IMG/VR virus record: IMGVR_UViG_3300037882_002024
Coordinates: 23,711 to 87,710 of that record
Origin: a virus
Reading direction: 5' to 3' (one strand)
Length of the DNA stretch: 64,000 nucleotides
Part shown: positions 39,772 through 48,674 of the stretch, piece by piece
Numbering within the stretch: the first letter of the stretch is position 1
Layout: each line of letters opens with the position of its first letter
The notes under the pieces: generated by a model
What the model saw: the letters and a program-made list of their open reading frames with translations, nothing else
What the model was told of the DNA's origin: nothing
Database searches by the model: none
Program-made: the position numbers and the translations under genes

Positions 39772-40380
39772 ATGTTCCTGTATATTACCGGCGGTGGCCG
39801 TGGGAAACTGACGCAGACAGCCGGGACGCGCATTCAAGCGCTGATTGGTGGTGTTGGCAAATTCTTCACGTGTGTCACCAATTTTCGCGTGACCACGGCG
39901 GGCACAGCGCACACAGTAACGCTGATGCGTGGCGCCTCGCGAACATCGGTAGCTACTGAGCTTGCCGCCGCCGGGACTGCGTTAGTTGTTGCTGCGGCGC
40001 TTACGGATGGCGCTGGCGCTGCCATCGCAGCCAACGACCTTGTTGGGGTTCGCCTTGATGATGGCTCGTGGCATTTGTCGGTCGTTTCCGCGTGGACTTC
40101 GGGGACATTGACAATCACGCTTGCCACGGCAATCCCGACCGGGCGCACTGCCAAAAAAGGCGCGCTCGTTGTGAATTATGGCGTTGCTGGTGACGCTTTC
40201 CATTCAGCGCATCAGCACAACAGTGGCGCGGGCGCGACCAACAACTTCCCGGCTGTTGCTGTTGATGCGGCCCCGCTGGTTCACGGCACAGGCGCCGGTG
40301 AGCCGATTCTGCTCGACATTGACAACGCTACGGCGGCTAGCACCTTGGAGCAATGTAGCTTTGGCTGCATGAAGTATTAA
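39772..40380 (+). CDS. Probable capsid decoration or head protein
   Basis: ATG 39772 follows AAAGGATTCC. 202 aa, Ala/Thr/Gly-rich beta sequence (HTVTLMRGASRT, LVGVRLDDGSWHLSVVSAW), ending SFGCMKY. Position right after the capsid gene and its composition suggest a head decoration protein. Alternative: base of a head fibre. Confidence 0.6.
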   Translation: MFLYITGGGRGKLTQTAGTRIQALIGGVGKFFTCVTNFRVTTAGTAHTVTLMRGASRTSVATELAAAGTALVVAAALTDGAGAAIAANDLVGVRLDDGSWHLSVVSAWTSGTLTITLATAIPTGRTAKKGALVVNYGVAGDAFHSAHQHNSGAGATNNFPAVAVDAAPLVHGTGAGEPILLDIDNATAASTLEQCSFGCMKY

Positions 40381-40384
40381 CAAA

Positions 40385-40420
40385 GCCGTGTCGATGGAGC
40401 CTAGGCTCCATCGACACGGC
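40385..40420 (+). terminator. 36-nt perfect palindrome
   Basis: GCCGTGTCGATGGAGCC and its complement meet at TA, giving a 17-bp stem with CCTAGG at its centre. No T run follows. A terminator without T tract, or an RNA stability element. Confidence 0.6.
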
Positions 40421-40440
40421 AATTGCACAGGTCAATCCAA

Positions 40441-42969
40441 ATGCGCTGTATCGCGCTAATCAACTACGATCCGGCAACAGCGGCAACCGCATCTACGGCT
40501 ACGCTGCTGGCAATGACCGCTATCGACACGACTAATCTGCGGCACACGTTCACGGTACCAGCTTCGGGCAAGGTGCGCGTCGTCCTTGAGTGCACTATTC
40601 ACGGTGGCTCAGCCCATCCGCAAATTCTGATTGGCGTGCTCCAAAGCTCAACTGTTATTTGTCGCGTGCCGCCGCGCTATAACACTTTCAGCGCAACATC
40701 AACAGCCTTGAATCGAGCACGCGCCGAGTTCACGATTACTGGCCTCACGCCCGGCGCATCGCTCACGTGGGACGCAGCCTACAGCGTTGAGACAATCGTA
40801 GCCGCAACCGCCATCAAGTGGGGCGGGCCGAACAACGCAACCGCCAATGACGCGTTTGGCGCGTTCTCGTTCGAGTTGTGGGACGCCGACCCGTACCCCG
40901 CGAATTTCTCGGCGCAGAGCATTGACAGCAACGGGCGCGTAGACACCATCAAGATTGCAGGCACGACGCAGACAGCGCGTGACATCGGCGAGAGCGTTCT
41001 TGTGTCTGCTGGTACGGGGGCCGGTCAACTGGACTTTACGAGTGGACGCCTAAACGTGAACACCACTCACGCTGCTGGGACTGCATGGAACTCAGGGGCA
41101 TTAACCGGGGCTACGATTGGCTCGGGGTATGTCAGCGCAATTACGAACGGCCTAGCGACGTCGAGCGAAGTGCTGCCGATGGCAATGGAGGTGTCATCTA
41201 TATTCACCGACACTGGAACTAGCATCCCAGCAACGTTGGTTACAATTGCGGGCTATCTCGACACAGAAATTGCAGACATCAAAGCAGTTACAAACAAACT
41301 CGACACCACAATAGAGCTTGACGGCTCTGTGTATCGCTACACGACCAACGCACTTGAACAAGCCCCTTCCGGCGGTGGCGGTGGAACAGACTGGACTACT
41401 GACGAGAAAGCAGCAATCCGCTCAATCCTCGGTATCCCAGCAAGCGGTACGACGCCCGACGATCCGACGGTCGGCATCCTTGACACGATCCGCGACGCCG
41501 TCGGCGCGGTAGACGGCGTGGTTGATGCGATTCTTGTGGATACAGCCGAGATTGGCGCCGCCGGTGCGGGGCTGACATCGCTCCCGTGGAACACGGCGTG
41601 GGACGCCGAAGTGCAAAGCGAATGCGCTGATGCACTCGCGGCATATGGTGCCTCAACCTATGGCGGCGCTGACACAAGCGGAATAACAACGCTACTTGAC
41701 CGACTTACTAGCGCTCGCGCATCGTATTTTGACAAGCTAAACATCACGGGCAGCGTTGCTAGCAGCGGTGAAGTGACCGCAATTCAAAACAACACGAGAA
41801 TCGCATTCATCGTACCTGAGCAGGTGATTCGGCCCGCATCAGGGACGACGACAGTTTACGTGCGGGTGTATCTGTACGACGCGACTGGCAACATGGAAGC
41901 GCCGGACAGCGCGCCGACAATCGAGCTACGCAATGCGGTTGGGGCTGATCTGACTGCACGCCTCGCGTCGCCGACAGGAACGCTCGAATCGACGGGCGTC
42001 TACCGGTGGGCATACACGAGTAGTGCGGCGGATAATTTAGAACAGATTCTTTGGTCGCTCACTATTGTTGAAGGTGGGGCGACGCGGTCCAACGGCCGCG
42101 CGTCGTGGATCGCGGACACGTATACCACAGATTTTACGTCGAGTGACCGAACAACACTCAATGCCATTGCTGGTTTTGTCGATTCGATGCCAGCCGATGT
42201 ACGCACGGAATTGGCGGCAGAATTGGCCCGCATTGACGTAGCGACAAGCACACGCCTTGCCACTGCTGGCTACACCACGCCGCCGACGGTGGGCCAAATC
42301 GACACGCAGCTAAGCAGCGCTCATGGGGCTGGCTCGTGGGCTACGGCAGTAGGCTTTGCTGTTGCTGGCGATGAAATGGCGATCACAACCAGCAGCGCTA
42401 ACGCATTAGTTAGCGCAACAGCGGGCGCCGCTGCTACTGCAATTACAATTGACCACGGCAGCGGTAGCTACGTTCGTAACACTGAGCCGCCGACGGTGGG
42501 CCAAATCGACACGCAGCTAAGTGGCACTCACGGCGCTGGCCAGTGGATTACAGCGGTGGGGTTTTCGACACATTCAGCGTCAGACGTATGGTTGTCTGGG
42601 ACGCGAACGCTCTCCGCATTCGGCTTCGCGGTGGACACCAACGCCAACGCGACCGAAGTCGCGATCAAAGCGAAGACCGACAACCTGCCTGCAAGCCCCG
42701 CCGCTGTCGGCTCCGCCATGACGCTGACGAGCGGCGAACGCGATGCGGCGGCTACGGCGCTACTTGACCTAACGAACGGCGTTGAGGCGTCTATCACGGT
42801 GCGCGGAGCACTACGGGCAATTGCCTCAGCGCTCGCGGGCGTACTTTCTGGAGCGGGCGGGAGCGGCAACGCGACCGTTACCGTGCGGGCCGTTGGCAAC
42901 GCCGGGACGACGCGGCTCACGGTCGAGACGGACGAGGACGGCAATCGCACGAGTGTCACGCTGGGGTAA
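40441..42969 (+). CDS. Fibre-like structural protein
   Basis: 842 aa, rich in T, A, S, G. N-terminal about 170 residues look like a head- or tail-attachment domain (FSFELWDADPYPANF). The middle has VVDAILVDTAEIG and an Ig-like segment (TTTVYVRVYLYDATGN). Near residues 610-700 the unit PPTVGQIDTQLS...HGAG...W occurs twice (see repeat 42279). Helical and beta repeats of this sort are typical of fibres. No RBS-grade consensus is seen 5' of ATG 40441, so the start is less sure. Confidence 0.65.
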   Translation: MRCIALINYDPATAATASTATLLAMTAIDTTNLRHTFTVPASGKVRVVLECTIHGGSAHPQILIGVLQSSTVICRVPPRYNTFSATSTALNRARAEFTITGLTPGASLTWDAAYSVETIVAATAIKWGGPNNATANDAFGAFSFELWDADPYPANFSAQSIDSNGRVDTIKIAGTTQTARDIGESVLVSAGTGAGQLDFTSGRLNVNTTHAAGTAWNSGALTGATIGSGYVSAITNGLATSSEVLPMAMEVSSIFTDTGTSIPATLVTIAGYLDTEIADIKAVTNKLDTTIELDGSVYRYTTNALEQAPSGGGGGTDWTTDEKAAIRSILGIPASGTTPDDPTVGILDTIRDAVGAVDGVVDAILVDTAEIGAAGAGLTSLPWNTAWDAEVQSECADALAAYGASTYGGADTSGITTLLDRLTSARASYFDKLNITGSVASSGEVTAIQNNTRIAFIVPEQVIRPASGTTTVYVRVYLYDATGNMEAPDSAPTIELRNAVGADLTARLASPTGTLESTGVYRWAYTSSAADNLEQILWSLTIVEGGATRSNGRASWIADTYTTDFTSSDRTTLNAIAGFVDSMPADVRTELAAELARIDVATSTRLATAGYTTPPTVGQIDTQLSSAHGAGSWATAVGFAVAGDEMAITTSSANALVSATAGAAATAITIDHGSGSYVRNTEPPTVGQIDTQLSGTHGAGQWITAVGFSTHSASDVWLSGTRTLSAFGFAVDTNANATEVAIKAKTDNLPASPAAVGSAMTLTSGERDAAATALLDLTNGVEASITVRGALRAIASALAGVLSGAGGSGNATVTVRAVGNAGTTRLTVETDEDGNRTSVTLG
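42279..42314 (+). repeat. 36-nt direct repeat in fibre gene, copy 1
   Basis: Identical to 42486-42521, in frame, encoding the PPTVGQIDTQLS unit; 207 bp apart. Confidence 0.9.
42486..42521 (+). repeat. 36-nt direct repeat in fibre gene, copy 2
   Basis: Second identical copy; recombination between copies would add or remove 69 codons in frame. Confidence 0.9.
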
Positions 42970-42972
42970 GTG

Positions 42973-43203
42973 ATGTTCCCGACCAGACTATTTCCGTTGC
43001 GGCTGTTTGGGTGGCGCTTGTTTGGAAGAGTGGCGCCTGCTTTGGCGCCACACGTAGTTATTGACGGCCCGGTATTTGGCCGTGTGTTTGACGGCAGTTG
43101 CGATTCGCGTGTATTTGATAGCCAAGAGCCAAGCCGTGTCATTGGCGGTGCTGTTGAAAGCAGGATTTTTGACGGCAGCATAGCGCAACGAATCATCAAT
43201 TAG
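42973..43203 (+). CDS. Small repeat protein
   Basis: 76 aa. Aromatic basic head (FPLRLFGWRLFGR) followed by about five short repeats with the pattern R-V/I-F/I-D/G: FGRVFDG, DSRVFDS, PSRVIGG, ESRIFDG, AQRIIN. Regular turns suggest a small beta-helix or an assembly peptide. Sits between fibre and Ig-like genes. Confidence 0.65.
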   Translation: MFPTRLFPLRLFGWRLFGRVAPALAPHVVIDGPVFGRVFDGSCDSRVFDSQEPSRVIGGAVESRIFDGSIAQRIIN

Positions 43204-43210
43204 GGGCAAC

Positions 43211-43564
43211 ATGGAAAGGCCGCAAATAGCCATAACACTGCCAAAAATTGTCAGCGAAGAAATTTTTTTCGTTTTTGACTTTCAGCAGTTCCCGGAAGTC
43301 GTAGCAGGAGAAACAATCTCGGACCCTGTCGTATCAACAGTAGAGGCCAACCCCTCTACTGTGCTGACAGGAACACTGACAATTGGCGCTCATGCGGTAA
43401 CGAGCGAAGATATTATTGATGGGGAGAAAACAGTTCCAGCCGGAAAGGGCGTTTCTTGCCTGATTAAAAATGGAACAAGAAGCGCCATCTATACTGTTGA
43501 TTGCATAGTGTCGCTTTCGGGCGGCGGTAAGAGAACTCGCCGTGGATACATCAAGGTCATGTGA
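43211..43564 (+). CDS. Ig-like/beta-sandwich structural protein
   Basis: 117 aa starting after GGGGCAAC. EEIFFVFDFQQFPEVVAGETIS, a loop, TVEANPSTVLTG, and a final RRGYIKVM strand match the layout of small phage proteins with a beta sandwich (often baseplate or fibre accessory). The DNA here is richer in AT than the flanks. Confidence 0.65.
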   Translation: MERPQIAITLPKIVSEEIFFVFDFQQFPEVVAGETISDPVVSTVEANPSTVLTGTLTIGAHAVTSEDIIDGEKTVPAGKGVSCLIKNGTRSAIYTVDCIVSLSGGGKRTRRGYIKVM

Positions 43565-43582
43565 CTTACTTGCAAGGCAGCA

Positions 43583-44191
43583 ATGGACAAGGAAACGATT
43601 ATCGTTGGACTTCTTTCCGCAGTTACAGCAGTCGCGATTGCTGTACTTGCTGGTACCAAAAAAGTGATCGACGAGTACGCTTCGATGCTCATTGCGAGGA
43701 TCAGAAAAAGGCGTTATTCGCGAGGGTTGTTTGGACTCGCTGAATTTATGTTTGCCTTTGAGTCGTTGTGCGACCTTGCATGTATTGAGAGATACATGCT
43801 GATGGAAGGCAAGGACAGCGGCGGTTTGCCGGAAGCCGGAAAGCCTTACACGGCACGATGTCTTTATGGCGGAACAAAAATAAAAGAAAGACAAGACCCG
43901 TCAAAAATCTATGGCTTCGACCTTGAGATCGACGGTGCATATGTAAGTATGCTGAATGTGATTGTAAATCAAGGTTATGTGCGACTCGTCTGCCAGACAA
44001 TGGAGCCGTGTTTGCTTAAGCGCTACTACACCGCCGAGGGTGTAGCAGAGGTCGTGGTAGGGCTTGTTGGGATTGTTGACAATAGGCTTCTTTACGTGTC
44101 ACTCGGAAAATATACAGGGAGTTTCGCTGATACGGAAATAACCGCTATTGGGCTAGGCTTACAGCGCTTGCGAGCGCAGTTGAATAAGTAG
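43583..44191 (+). CDS. Unknown N-terminally anchored membrane protein
   Basis: ATG 43583 follows AAGGCAGC. 202 aa: TM segment (about residues 6-25), basic turn (RIRKRRYSRG), then a soluble domain ending LGLQRLRAQLNK. Codon use is more AT-rich than neighbours and it lies in the structural operon without clear structural features, so it may be a later insertion (moron). Confidence 0.6.
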   Translation: MDKETIIVGLLSAVTAVAIAVLAGTKKVIDEYASMLIARIRKRRYSRGLFGLAEFMFAFESLCDLACIERYMLMEGKDSGGLPEAGKPYTARCLYGGTKIKERQDPSKIYGFDLEIDGAYVSMLNVIVNQGYVRLVCQTMEPCLLKRYYTAEGVAEVVVGLVGIVDNRLLYVSLGKYTGSFADTEITAIGLGLQRLRAQLNK

Positions 44192-44211
44192 GCTGTCAGC
44201 CTATGATGGCT

Positions 44212-44232
44212 AAGCGATAAGGATTATCGCTT
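44212..44232 (+). terminator. Hairpin after 43583 gene
   Basis: AAGCGATAA, GGA, TTATCGCTT (9-bp stem); no T tract directly after. A second small hairpin CCGTA/TACGG follows at 44251-44263. The 180-nt gap otherwise holds a promoter-like site and a 14-mer. Confidence 0.45.
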
Positions 44233-44315
44233 GGCGCGGGTGGGAAAAAACCGTAAGATACGGTACGCTTAGAAGCGCGCGTTGTACGAAGCAACTTGAT
44301 AAATCAGCATTGACG

Positions 44316-44353
44316 TTGACAGCTTGCGCCTTATTCCCGCTAAAATTTTTTAG
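44316..44353 (+). promoter_or_regulatory. Weak promoter overlapping the 14-mer
   Basis: TTGACA (44316-44321), then TAAAAT (44341-44346) at 19 bp, inside CTAAAATTTTTTAG (44340-44353); ATG 44370 is 16 nt after the motif. Spacing is long, so activity is uncertain. Confidence 0.45.
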
Positions 44354-44369
44354 TCATTTGGAGTCTGAT

Positions 44370-44951
44370 ATGGCCGATGAGAAGAAGGGCGATAAAAAGG
44401 ACGAGCCGCGTAGCTCGTTCGTGCCGCTGTTATTCGAGATTGAGATCGGCAACGACAAAAATCGCGCCGTGTTGTTTCAGCCAACACAAGAGCGGCTGCG
44501 AGGCGCATGGAAGCGCTCCAATCTCAACAGCGATGAATTGACCGAAGTGACGCAGCGATTGCCAGATATTCCCGGCTTGCGCATCATGCTCGATGCCAAA
44601 TCCGGGCGCGCTGTCATTTACGATCCGCTGGGGATGCCGGAAAACGAGGCCGTCTTACAGCAGGCTGCGGCGCTAGCCAAAGAAGTGTTTGGCACCAATT
44701 GCGGGCCGGTTAAAGAGCGGCAGTACACAGAAATGAAGCCTGACGACATTAAGACTTGGGCGCATTGGATGAGGCGCCTTATCCAAGGCTCCAATGCACG
44801 CCTTACCAAAGGCGTGGCGCCAAGCGAAAACGAAGTCAAGAGCATGGAAGGCAAGGCAGGCGCAGGGCGCTTCGACTCGTCGTCGAGGGCGTTCAAATTT
44901 ACTGAGGATGCGGAGGATTATTTTAATCGCATTCTCAACAGCGCACGCTAG
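44370..44951 (+). CDS. Unknown virion-module protein
   Basis: ATG 44370 follows TTTGGAGTCTGAT. 193 aa, charged start (MADEKKGDKKDEPRS), then FEIEIGNDKNRAVLF and a helical C-terminal half with basic WAHWMRRLIQGSN. Between fibre and connector genes; could be a head-completion or scaffold-type protein. Confidence 0.55.
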   Translation: MADEKKGDKKDEPRSSFVPLLFEIEIGNDKNRAVLFQPTQERLRGAWKRSNLNSDELTEVTQRLPDIPGLRIMLDAKSGRAVIYDPLGMPENEAVLQQAAALAKEVFGTNCGPVKERQYTEMKPDDIKTWAHWMRRLIQGSNARLTKGVAPSENEVKSMEGKAGAGRFDSSSRAFKFTEDAEDYFNRILNSAR

Positions 44952-45032
44952 GCCTCTTGCCGGGGGAGGCCGGGCGTGCGCTGGCATTACAGTAATGTCG
45001 GCGGCGCCCGGTTCGTATTTGCGGAGATGGTC

Positions 45033-45197
45033 ATGGTCGGCACAGCAGCAAACAAAGCAATGAACAGCGACAGGCCTTGCCAGTTCTGCAAAGGAACCAA
45101 GATTGTCGAGTCTAAAGACGCCAGCGGGCGAACACAAGCCTCTCCATGTCCACGGTGCGGTGGCACCGGAACTGCCAAGGCACTCACACAAAAGTAA
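45033..45197 (+). CDS. 54-aa DnaJ-type zinc-motif protein
   Basis: ATG 45033 has GCGGAG eight bases upstream; ATG 45027 is too close to it. CQFCKGTK and CPRCGGTG are a pair of CxxCxGxG half-sites, enough for one zinc. Similar to the motif at 13695. Function unknown. Confidence 0.6.
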   Translation: MVGTAANKAMNSDRPCQFCKGTKIVESKDASGRTQASPCPRCGGTGTAKALTQK

Positions 45198-45206
45198 GGG
45201 GATGCG

Positions 45207-45983
45207 ATGGCTATCGAAACCTTAGCGACCCTCGACGAGCTTAGAGAGTTCCTTGGGATTACCACGCCTACGGCCCAGCAGACGATGGTTTTGGATGTGG
45301 TGCGCAGGGGAGCGCAAAAAACGATCGACAACTTCCTTGGCGCTTCGCTGATTCAAGCAACTCACACCGAATACTATCCGCAGCGAGCGCATCTCAGCCC
45401 GCACTCCGAGTTAATTGACTCTTTCGAGCGCAGCGGCAACAAAGTTGTTCCGTTGCAGCGCTACGTTAGTAATCGGCGCATACTCCAATTGGCGAAGCTC
45501 CCGGTGCGCTCTATCGTGAGCGTCTATGAGAACGCAGATGCGTGGAGCACCGAAGGCGGCGATTGGCCTGTGGCTAACTTGCTCGATGGCGATAGCTACT
45601 TCATCGACGCGCTGGAAAACGGCATTTCGTGGAGTGGTTTTCTCATTAACAATACGGGGCCGTGGAGTGCGGTTGAGCGCTCGATTAAGGTGCAATACGT
45701 GGCAGGCTTCACCGCCGAAGAAATCAACAACGATTACCCCGACCTGCGCTATGCCTATTTCTCACTTTGCCAAGTGGACTACAACCAAGCGATGATGCAG
45801 ATGATGGGCCGAAGCGTCGTCGGGTCGGGAGTCGGACTGATTACAGCCGAGCATATTGACACATGGGGCGTACAATACGACGCGACCACGAACGCGCAAC
45901 TGTATGGGTTCACGGGTCGAATGCCTCTGATGGTGGCGCGCACACTTGAGCCTTACGTTAATTTTACGAGGTTCATCGGATGA
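45207..45983 (+). CDS. Head-tail connector protein (gp6-like)
   Basis: 258 aa. ATLDELREFLGI at the start, an early helical bundle (VVRRGAQKTIDNFLG), strands LPVRSIVSVYENAD, then VQYVAGFTAEE, the order of phage connector/adaptor proteins that sit under the portal. AAGGGGATGCG precedes ATG. ATGA-coupled to the next gene, as usual in this block. Confidence 0.75.
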   Translation: MAIETLATLDELREFLGITTPTAQQTMVLDVVRRGAQKTIDNFLGASLIQATHTEYYPQRAHLSPHSELIDSFERSGNKVVPLQRYVSNRRILQLAKLPVRSIVSVYENADAWSTEGGDWPVANLLDGDSYFIDALENGISWSGFLINNTGPWSAVERSIKVQYVAGFTAEEINNDYPDLRYAYFSLCQVDYNQAMMQMMGRSVVGSGVGLITAEHIDTWGVQYDATTNAQLYGFTGRMPLMVARTLEPYVNFTRFIG

Positions 45984-46339
45984 GCTTGCAGAGCGTCACC
46001 AGCATTCACGAAGTATGGGTTTTGGAGCCAAGCCGCCAGCGCGACGCCAACGGCGGCATCTTGCTGACTTACATGCGCACGCGGTCATATCCGGCGCGTG
46101 TCTGCCCGGTTGACGCAAAAACGGCGGCTGACCTTTTTATCCGCTCTGTCATCGTCTCGCACAAAATATACCTTTCGGTCGATCCCGGCAACATCAGCGA
46201 GAATATGCGTTTGGAATACAACGGGACCGTTCTTAATGTGACTGGCCCCGTCATCAATGTCAATGGCTTAGATCGACTATGGATCGTGTACGCCGATGCG
46301 CGCGGGCGCTACAATCCCAGCACGGAGCTAATTGAATGA
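45980..46339 (+). CDS. Head closure/joining protein
   Basis: 119 aa, beta-rich (SIHEVWVLEPSRQRDANGG, HKIYLSVDPGN, NVTGPVINVNGL). Size, fold style and place between adaptor and HK97 gp10-like proteins match head-closure proteins. Coupled by ATGA on both sides. Confidence 0.7.
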   Translation: MSLQSVTSIHEVWVLEPSRQRDANGGILLTYMRTRSYPARVCPVDAKTAADLFIRSVIVSHKIYLSVDPGNISENMRLEYNGTVLNVTGPVINVNGLDRLWIVYADARGRYNPSTELIE

Positions 46340-46809
46340 AAGTTACGCGCATTGGCAGGGTCGGATACATCAACGTCTACCTTGACGAGTACACGGCTGA
46401 TTTTGACAAGCAGCTTACCGAGCGGATGCGCGCCTGCGCGCGCGCGGCCTTTCAGCACATCCGTAGCAAGACATCGAAGCCGGGGCCGGGGAATAGCAGA
46501 GCCGGGGAGTACCCGCGTAAACAGTCTGGCGGCTTGAACCGTGGCTATAAAATCACTTTCATCAAAAATGGTCACGGCTTCAAGATGTACACAAAAACGC
46601 CGCAAGGCATCTTCATGGAAAAGGGCGTGAAGGGCGGTAAGATCATTAGGCCTAAGCGCGGCCGCTTTCTGCGCTTTGTTGGGCGCGACGGCAGAATCCG
46701 TTACGCCAAATTTGTGCGACAGGGACGCATTGAAGCGCGGGCGCCACTTCGCAGAACGCTCATTGAAAGCACTGCTAACTTTATTCGTATCCTTGGGGCG
46801 CCTTACTAA
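46336..46809 (+). CDS. HK97 gp10-like tail completion protein
   Basis: 157 aa, basic. The helix FDKQLTERMRACARAAFQHI, then GGLNRGYKITF and PQGIFMEKGVKGG, then APLRRTLIES near the end, are typical of the HK97 gp10 family at the head-tail joint. The stop is inside CTAAAAGATTTTAG. Confidence 0.75.
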   Translation: MKVTRIGRVGYINVYLDEYTADFDKQLTERMRACARAAFQHIRSKTSKPGPGNSRAGEYPRKQSGGLNRGYKITFIKNGHGFKMYTKTPQGIFMEKGVKGGKIIRPKRGRFLRFVGRDGRIRYAKFVRQGRIEARAPLRRTLIESTANFIRILGAPY

Positions 46810-46819
46810 AAGATTTTAG
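46806..46819 (+). repeat. 14-mer motif, 4 nt from a start codon
   Basis: CTAAAAGATTTTAG, then TCAT and ATG 46824. No Shine-Dalgarno sequence fits between, so the motif itself, or coupling, must support initiation. Confidence 0.8.
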
Positions 46820-46823
46820 TCAT

Positions 46824-47273
46824 ATGGAAGAGCTATCATTTAGCGAAGAATTATTTACGGCGCTCAACACACGCCTTGCGGCTACTCCGTTTGGAGAAAC
46901 GTGTACTGGCGGCTGGAGCCTTGGCGATGTTCCCGAAGAGAGGCCGACGCCACCGTATATGATTGTGCTGCCAGTAGAAGAGATAACCAAGCAGTACACT
47001 TCTAAGCGCATGGCGGTTGATGTTATTTTTGCGTGCCAAATTGTAACTCGGACATTTGCGAGCGGCCAGCAGGTTGTTCGCAAGTGCAAAAAGTATATCA
47101 CGAATGCGCCGCTAGTGTTTGACAGCGTCGAGCAGGTGGCGCAGCAAATGAATTTATCAGCGATGCGAGTTATCAATATCGAGTACAACAGAGAGGAAGA
47201 GCTTGACGACTGGACAGCGACCATTTACTATAAGGGTGAGATGTCACAAAAGACAATTCACTCACCGGAATAG
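46824..47273 (+). CDS. Tail terminator-like protein
   Basis: 149 aa. LFTALNTRLAATPFGETC, then PYMIVLPVEE, AVDVIFACQIVTR and a final ATIYYKGEM strand give the gpU/DUF3168-like layout of siphovirus tail terminators. Position just before the tail tube gene agrees. Confidence 0.7.
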   Translation: MEELSFSEELFTALNTRLAATPFGETCTGGWSLGDVPEERPTPPYMIVLPVEEITKQYTSKRMAVDVIFACQIVTRTFASGQQVVRKCKKYITNAPLVFDSVEQVAQQMNLSAMRVINIEYNREEELDDWTATIYYKGEMSQKTIHSPE

Positions 47274-47320
47274 CGGTTCTTTTTTATGCTCCGGCAAGAG
47301 GCTAAAAAAGGGATACTATC

Positions 47321-48058
47321 ATGGCTGGTGTTGGATTTTCAGGAAAAGACGGGGACGTGAAAATTGGGTCAACAGCCATTTGCGAAATCAAAGGCTGGTC
47401 ATTCAACCCCAAGGCGACCAATCCGCGCTATGCGTCGAACAAGACAGCAGGCTACAAGCGCACCGTCGCAGGCGTCAAAGAGGGCAGTGGCACCATGAGC
47501 GGTGTCTACGACCTCACGACGCCGCACCACGGCGTCATTGACATCGGCACCGACGTTACGCTCAAACTCTACCTCAATGCGGCTTACTTCTACTCTGTGC
47601 CCGCCGTCATCGACGACTACAAAATCAATGTCGATCTTGATACCGGCGAGTTCGTGTCGTGGGAAGCGACGTTTTCCACCAACGGCGCGTGGACTAACCC
47701 CGTGGCCCCAATGATGGCGCCGCAAGACCTGCCGCTCACCAAGGGCAACGTCGAGAACATCACGCCATTCGATGTCGCCAAGGTCGGCATTGTGGGCACC
47801 TACAACGCCGACATTCTGCGCCAAGACGGCTTGCTGAATGGCAGCCAGCCGAACGACATCAAGGCCGCTGCGCGCGCAGCCGCACTGGAAGCCTTGAAAG
47901 AGCTTATCGACCTTGGCATCCTGCGCACTGGCGACCCGCGCCCGGAGAAGGCAACGCCCGAGGCCAAGGTGACGGACAACGGCATCAAGACAGGTGCCGA
48001 GGCGGCGGCGCCTGTGCTAGCGCCCGGCGAGGGGCTGTTTGCCCTTGACGGCAAGTAA
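47321..48058 (+). CDS. Major tail tube protein
   Basis: ATG 47321 follows AAAAAGGGATACTATC. 245 aa. First about 140 residues are a tube domain: KIGSTAICEIKGWSF, VAGVKEGSGTMSG, FVSWEATFSTNGAW. The last about 70 residues are Ala/Glu/Pro-rich and may be a flexible extension. Next to the frameshifted chaperone, as in other siphoviruses. Stop inside GTAAAAATTTTTAG (48055-48068). Confidence 0.85.
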   Translation: MAGVGFSGKDGDVKIGSTAICEIKGWSFNPKATNPRYASNKTAGYKRTVAGVKEGSGTMSGVYDLTTPHHGVIDIGTDVTLKLYLNAAYFYSVPAVIDDYKINVDLDTGEFVSWEATFSTNGAWTNPVAPMMAPQDLPLTKGNVENITPFDVAKVGIVGTYNADILRQDGLLNGSQPNDIKAAARAAALEALKELIDLGILRTGDPRPEKATPEAKVTDNGIKTGAEAAAPVLAPGEGLFALDGK

Positions 48059-48068
48059 AAATTTTTAG
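48055..48068 (+). repeat. 14-mer motif
   Basis: GTAAAAATTTTTAG; supplies the stop of the tail tube gene and lies 21 nt before ATG 48090. Confidence 0.75.
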
Positions 48069-48089
48069 TCGCCCATACACGAGGATTGC

Positions 48090-48674
48090 ATGAGCCTTTT
48101 AGCAAACGCCGCTGGTGGCAGCGTCTACATGGACTACACCGACGAGCAAGGGCGAAAGCTCAAGCTCGAATTGAAGCCGATGGAGATGGCCGATTTTGCC
48201 GCCATCGAAAACGAGCTACTGCGTCGCATGGTTAGTCCGCTCAAGACGGCCATGCCGATGATTAAGGAACTCGAAAAAGAAGGCCTGACAGCGCAAGCCA
48301 ACGCTGTGGCCTTGCGTGCTTATGCGGATCAAAAAGATTGGGCACAGCGCCAGTCGGATCGGCTCAGCATCACCGAAGTGCGCGAGTGGATCGACACGCT
48401 CGACGGAGCGCGCTTCACCATTCTCCTGATGCTGCGCAAGACCTACCCCGATGTGCAGATAGATTTGGTTGATCGACTTGTTGAGCAGCAGGGCGCCGAG
48501 AATGTCATCGAAGCGCGTGACCGCGCCAGCGCCACCGACCTGCTGGGAAACTCGAATGGGGAGAGCGAAAAGGCGGCGCCTCTCCCCATGCAAGCCGAGG
48601 CATCCCGTGGCGCCGAATCTATCGTAGCTTCGCCGACGCCTATCAGTGGACGCCAGCCCAAGTTAATCGCCTGA
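48090..48674 (+). CDS. Tail assembly chaperone, short form (gpG-like)
   Basis: 194 aa. KLKLELKPMEMADFAAIENELL is a chaperone-type opening with helical remainder. The gene contains a slip site at 48545-48551 that lets some ribosomes enter the -1 frame. Chaperones of this kind coat the tape measure during tail assembly and are absent from the finished virion. Confidence 0.8.
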   Translation: MSLLANAAGGSVYMDYTDEQGRKLKLELKPMEMADFAAIENELLRRMVSPLKTAMPMIKELEKEGLTAQANAVALRAYADQKDWAQRQSDRLSITEVREWIDTLDGARFTILLMLRKTYPDVQIDLVDRLVEQQGAENVIEARDRASATDLLGNSNGESEKAAPLPMQAEASRGAESIVASPTPISGRQPKLIA

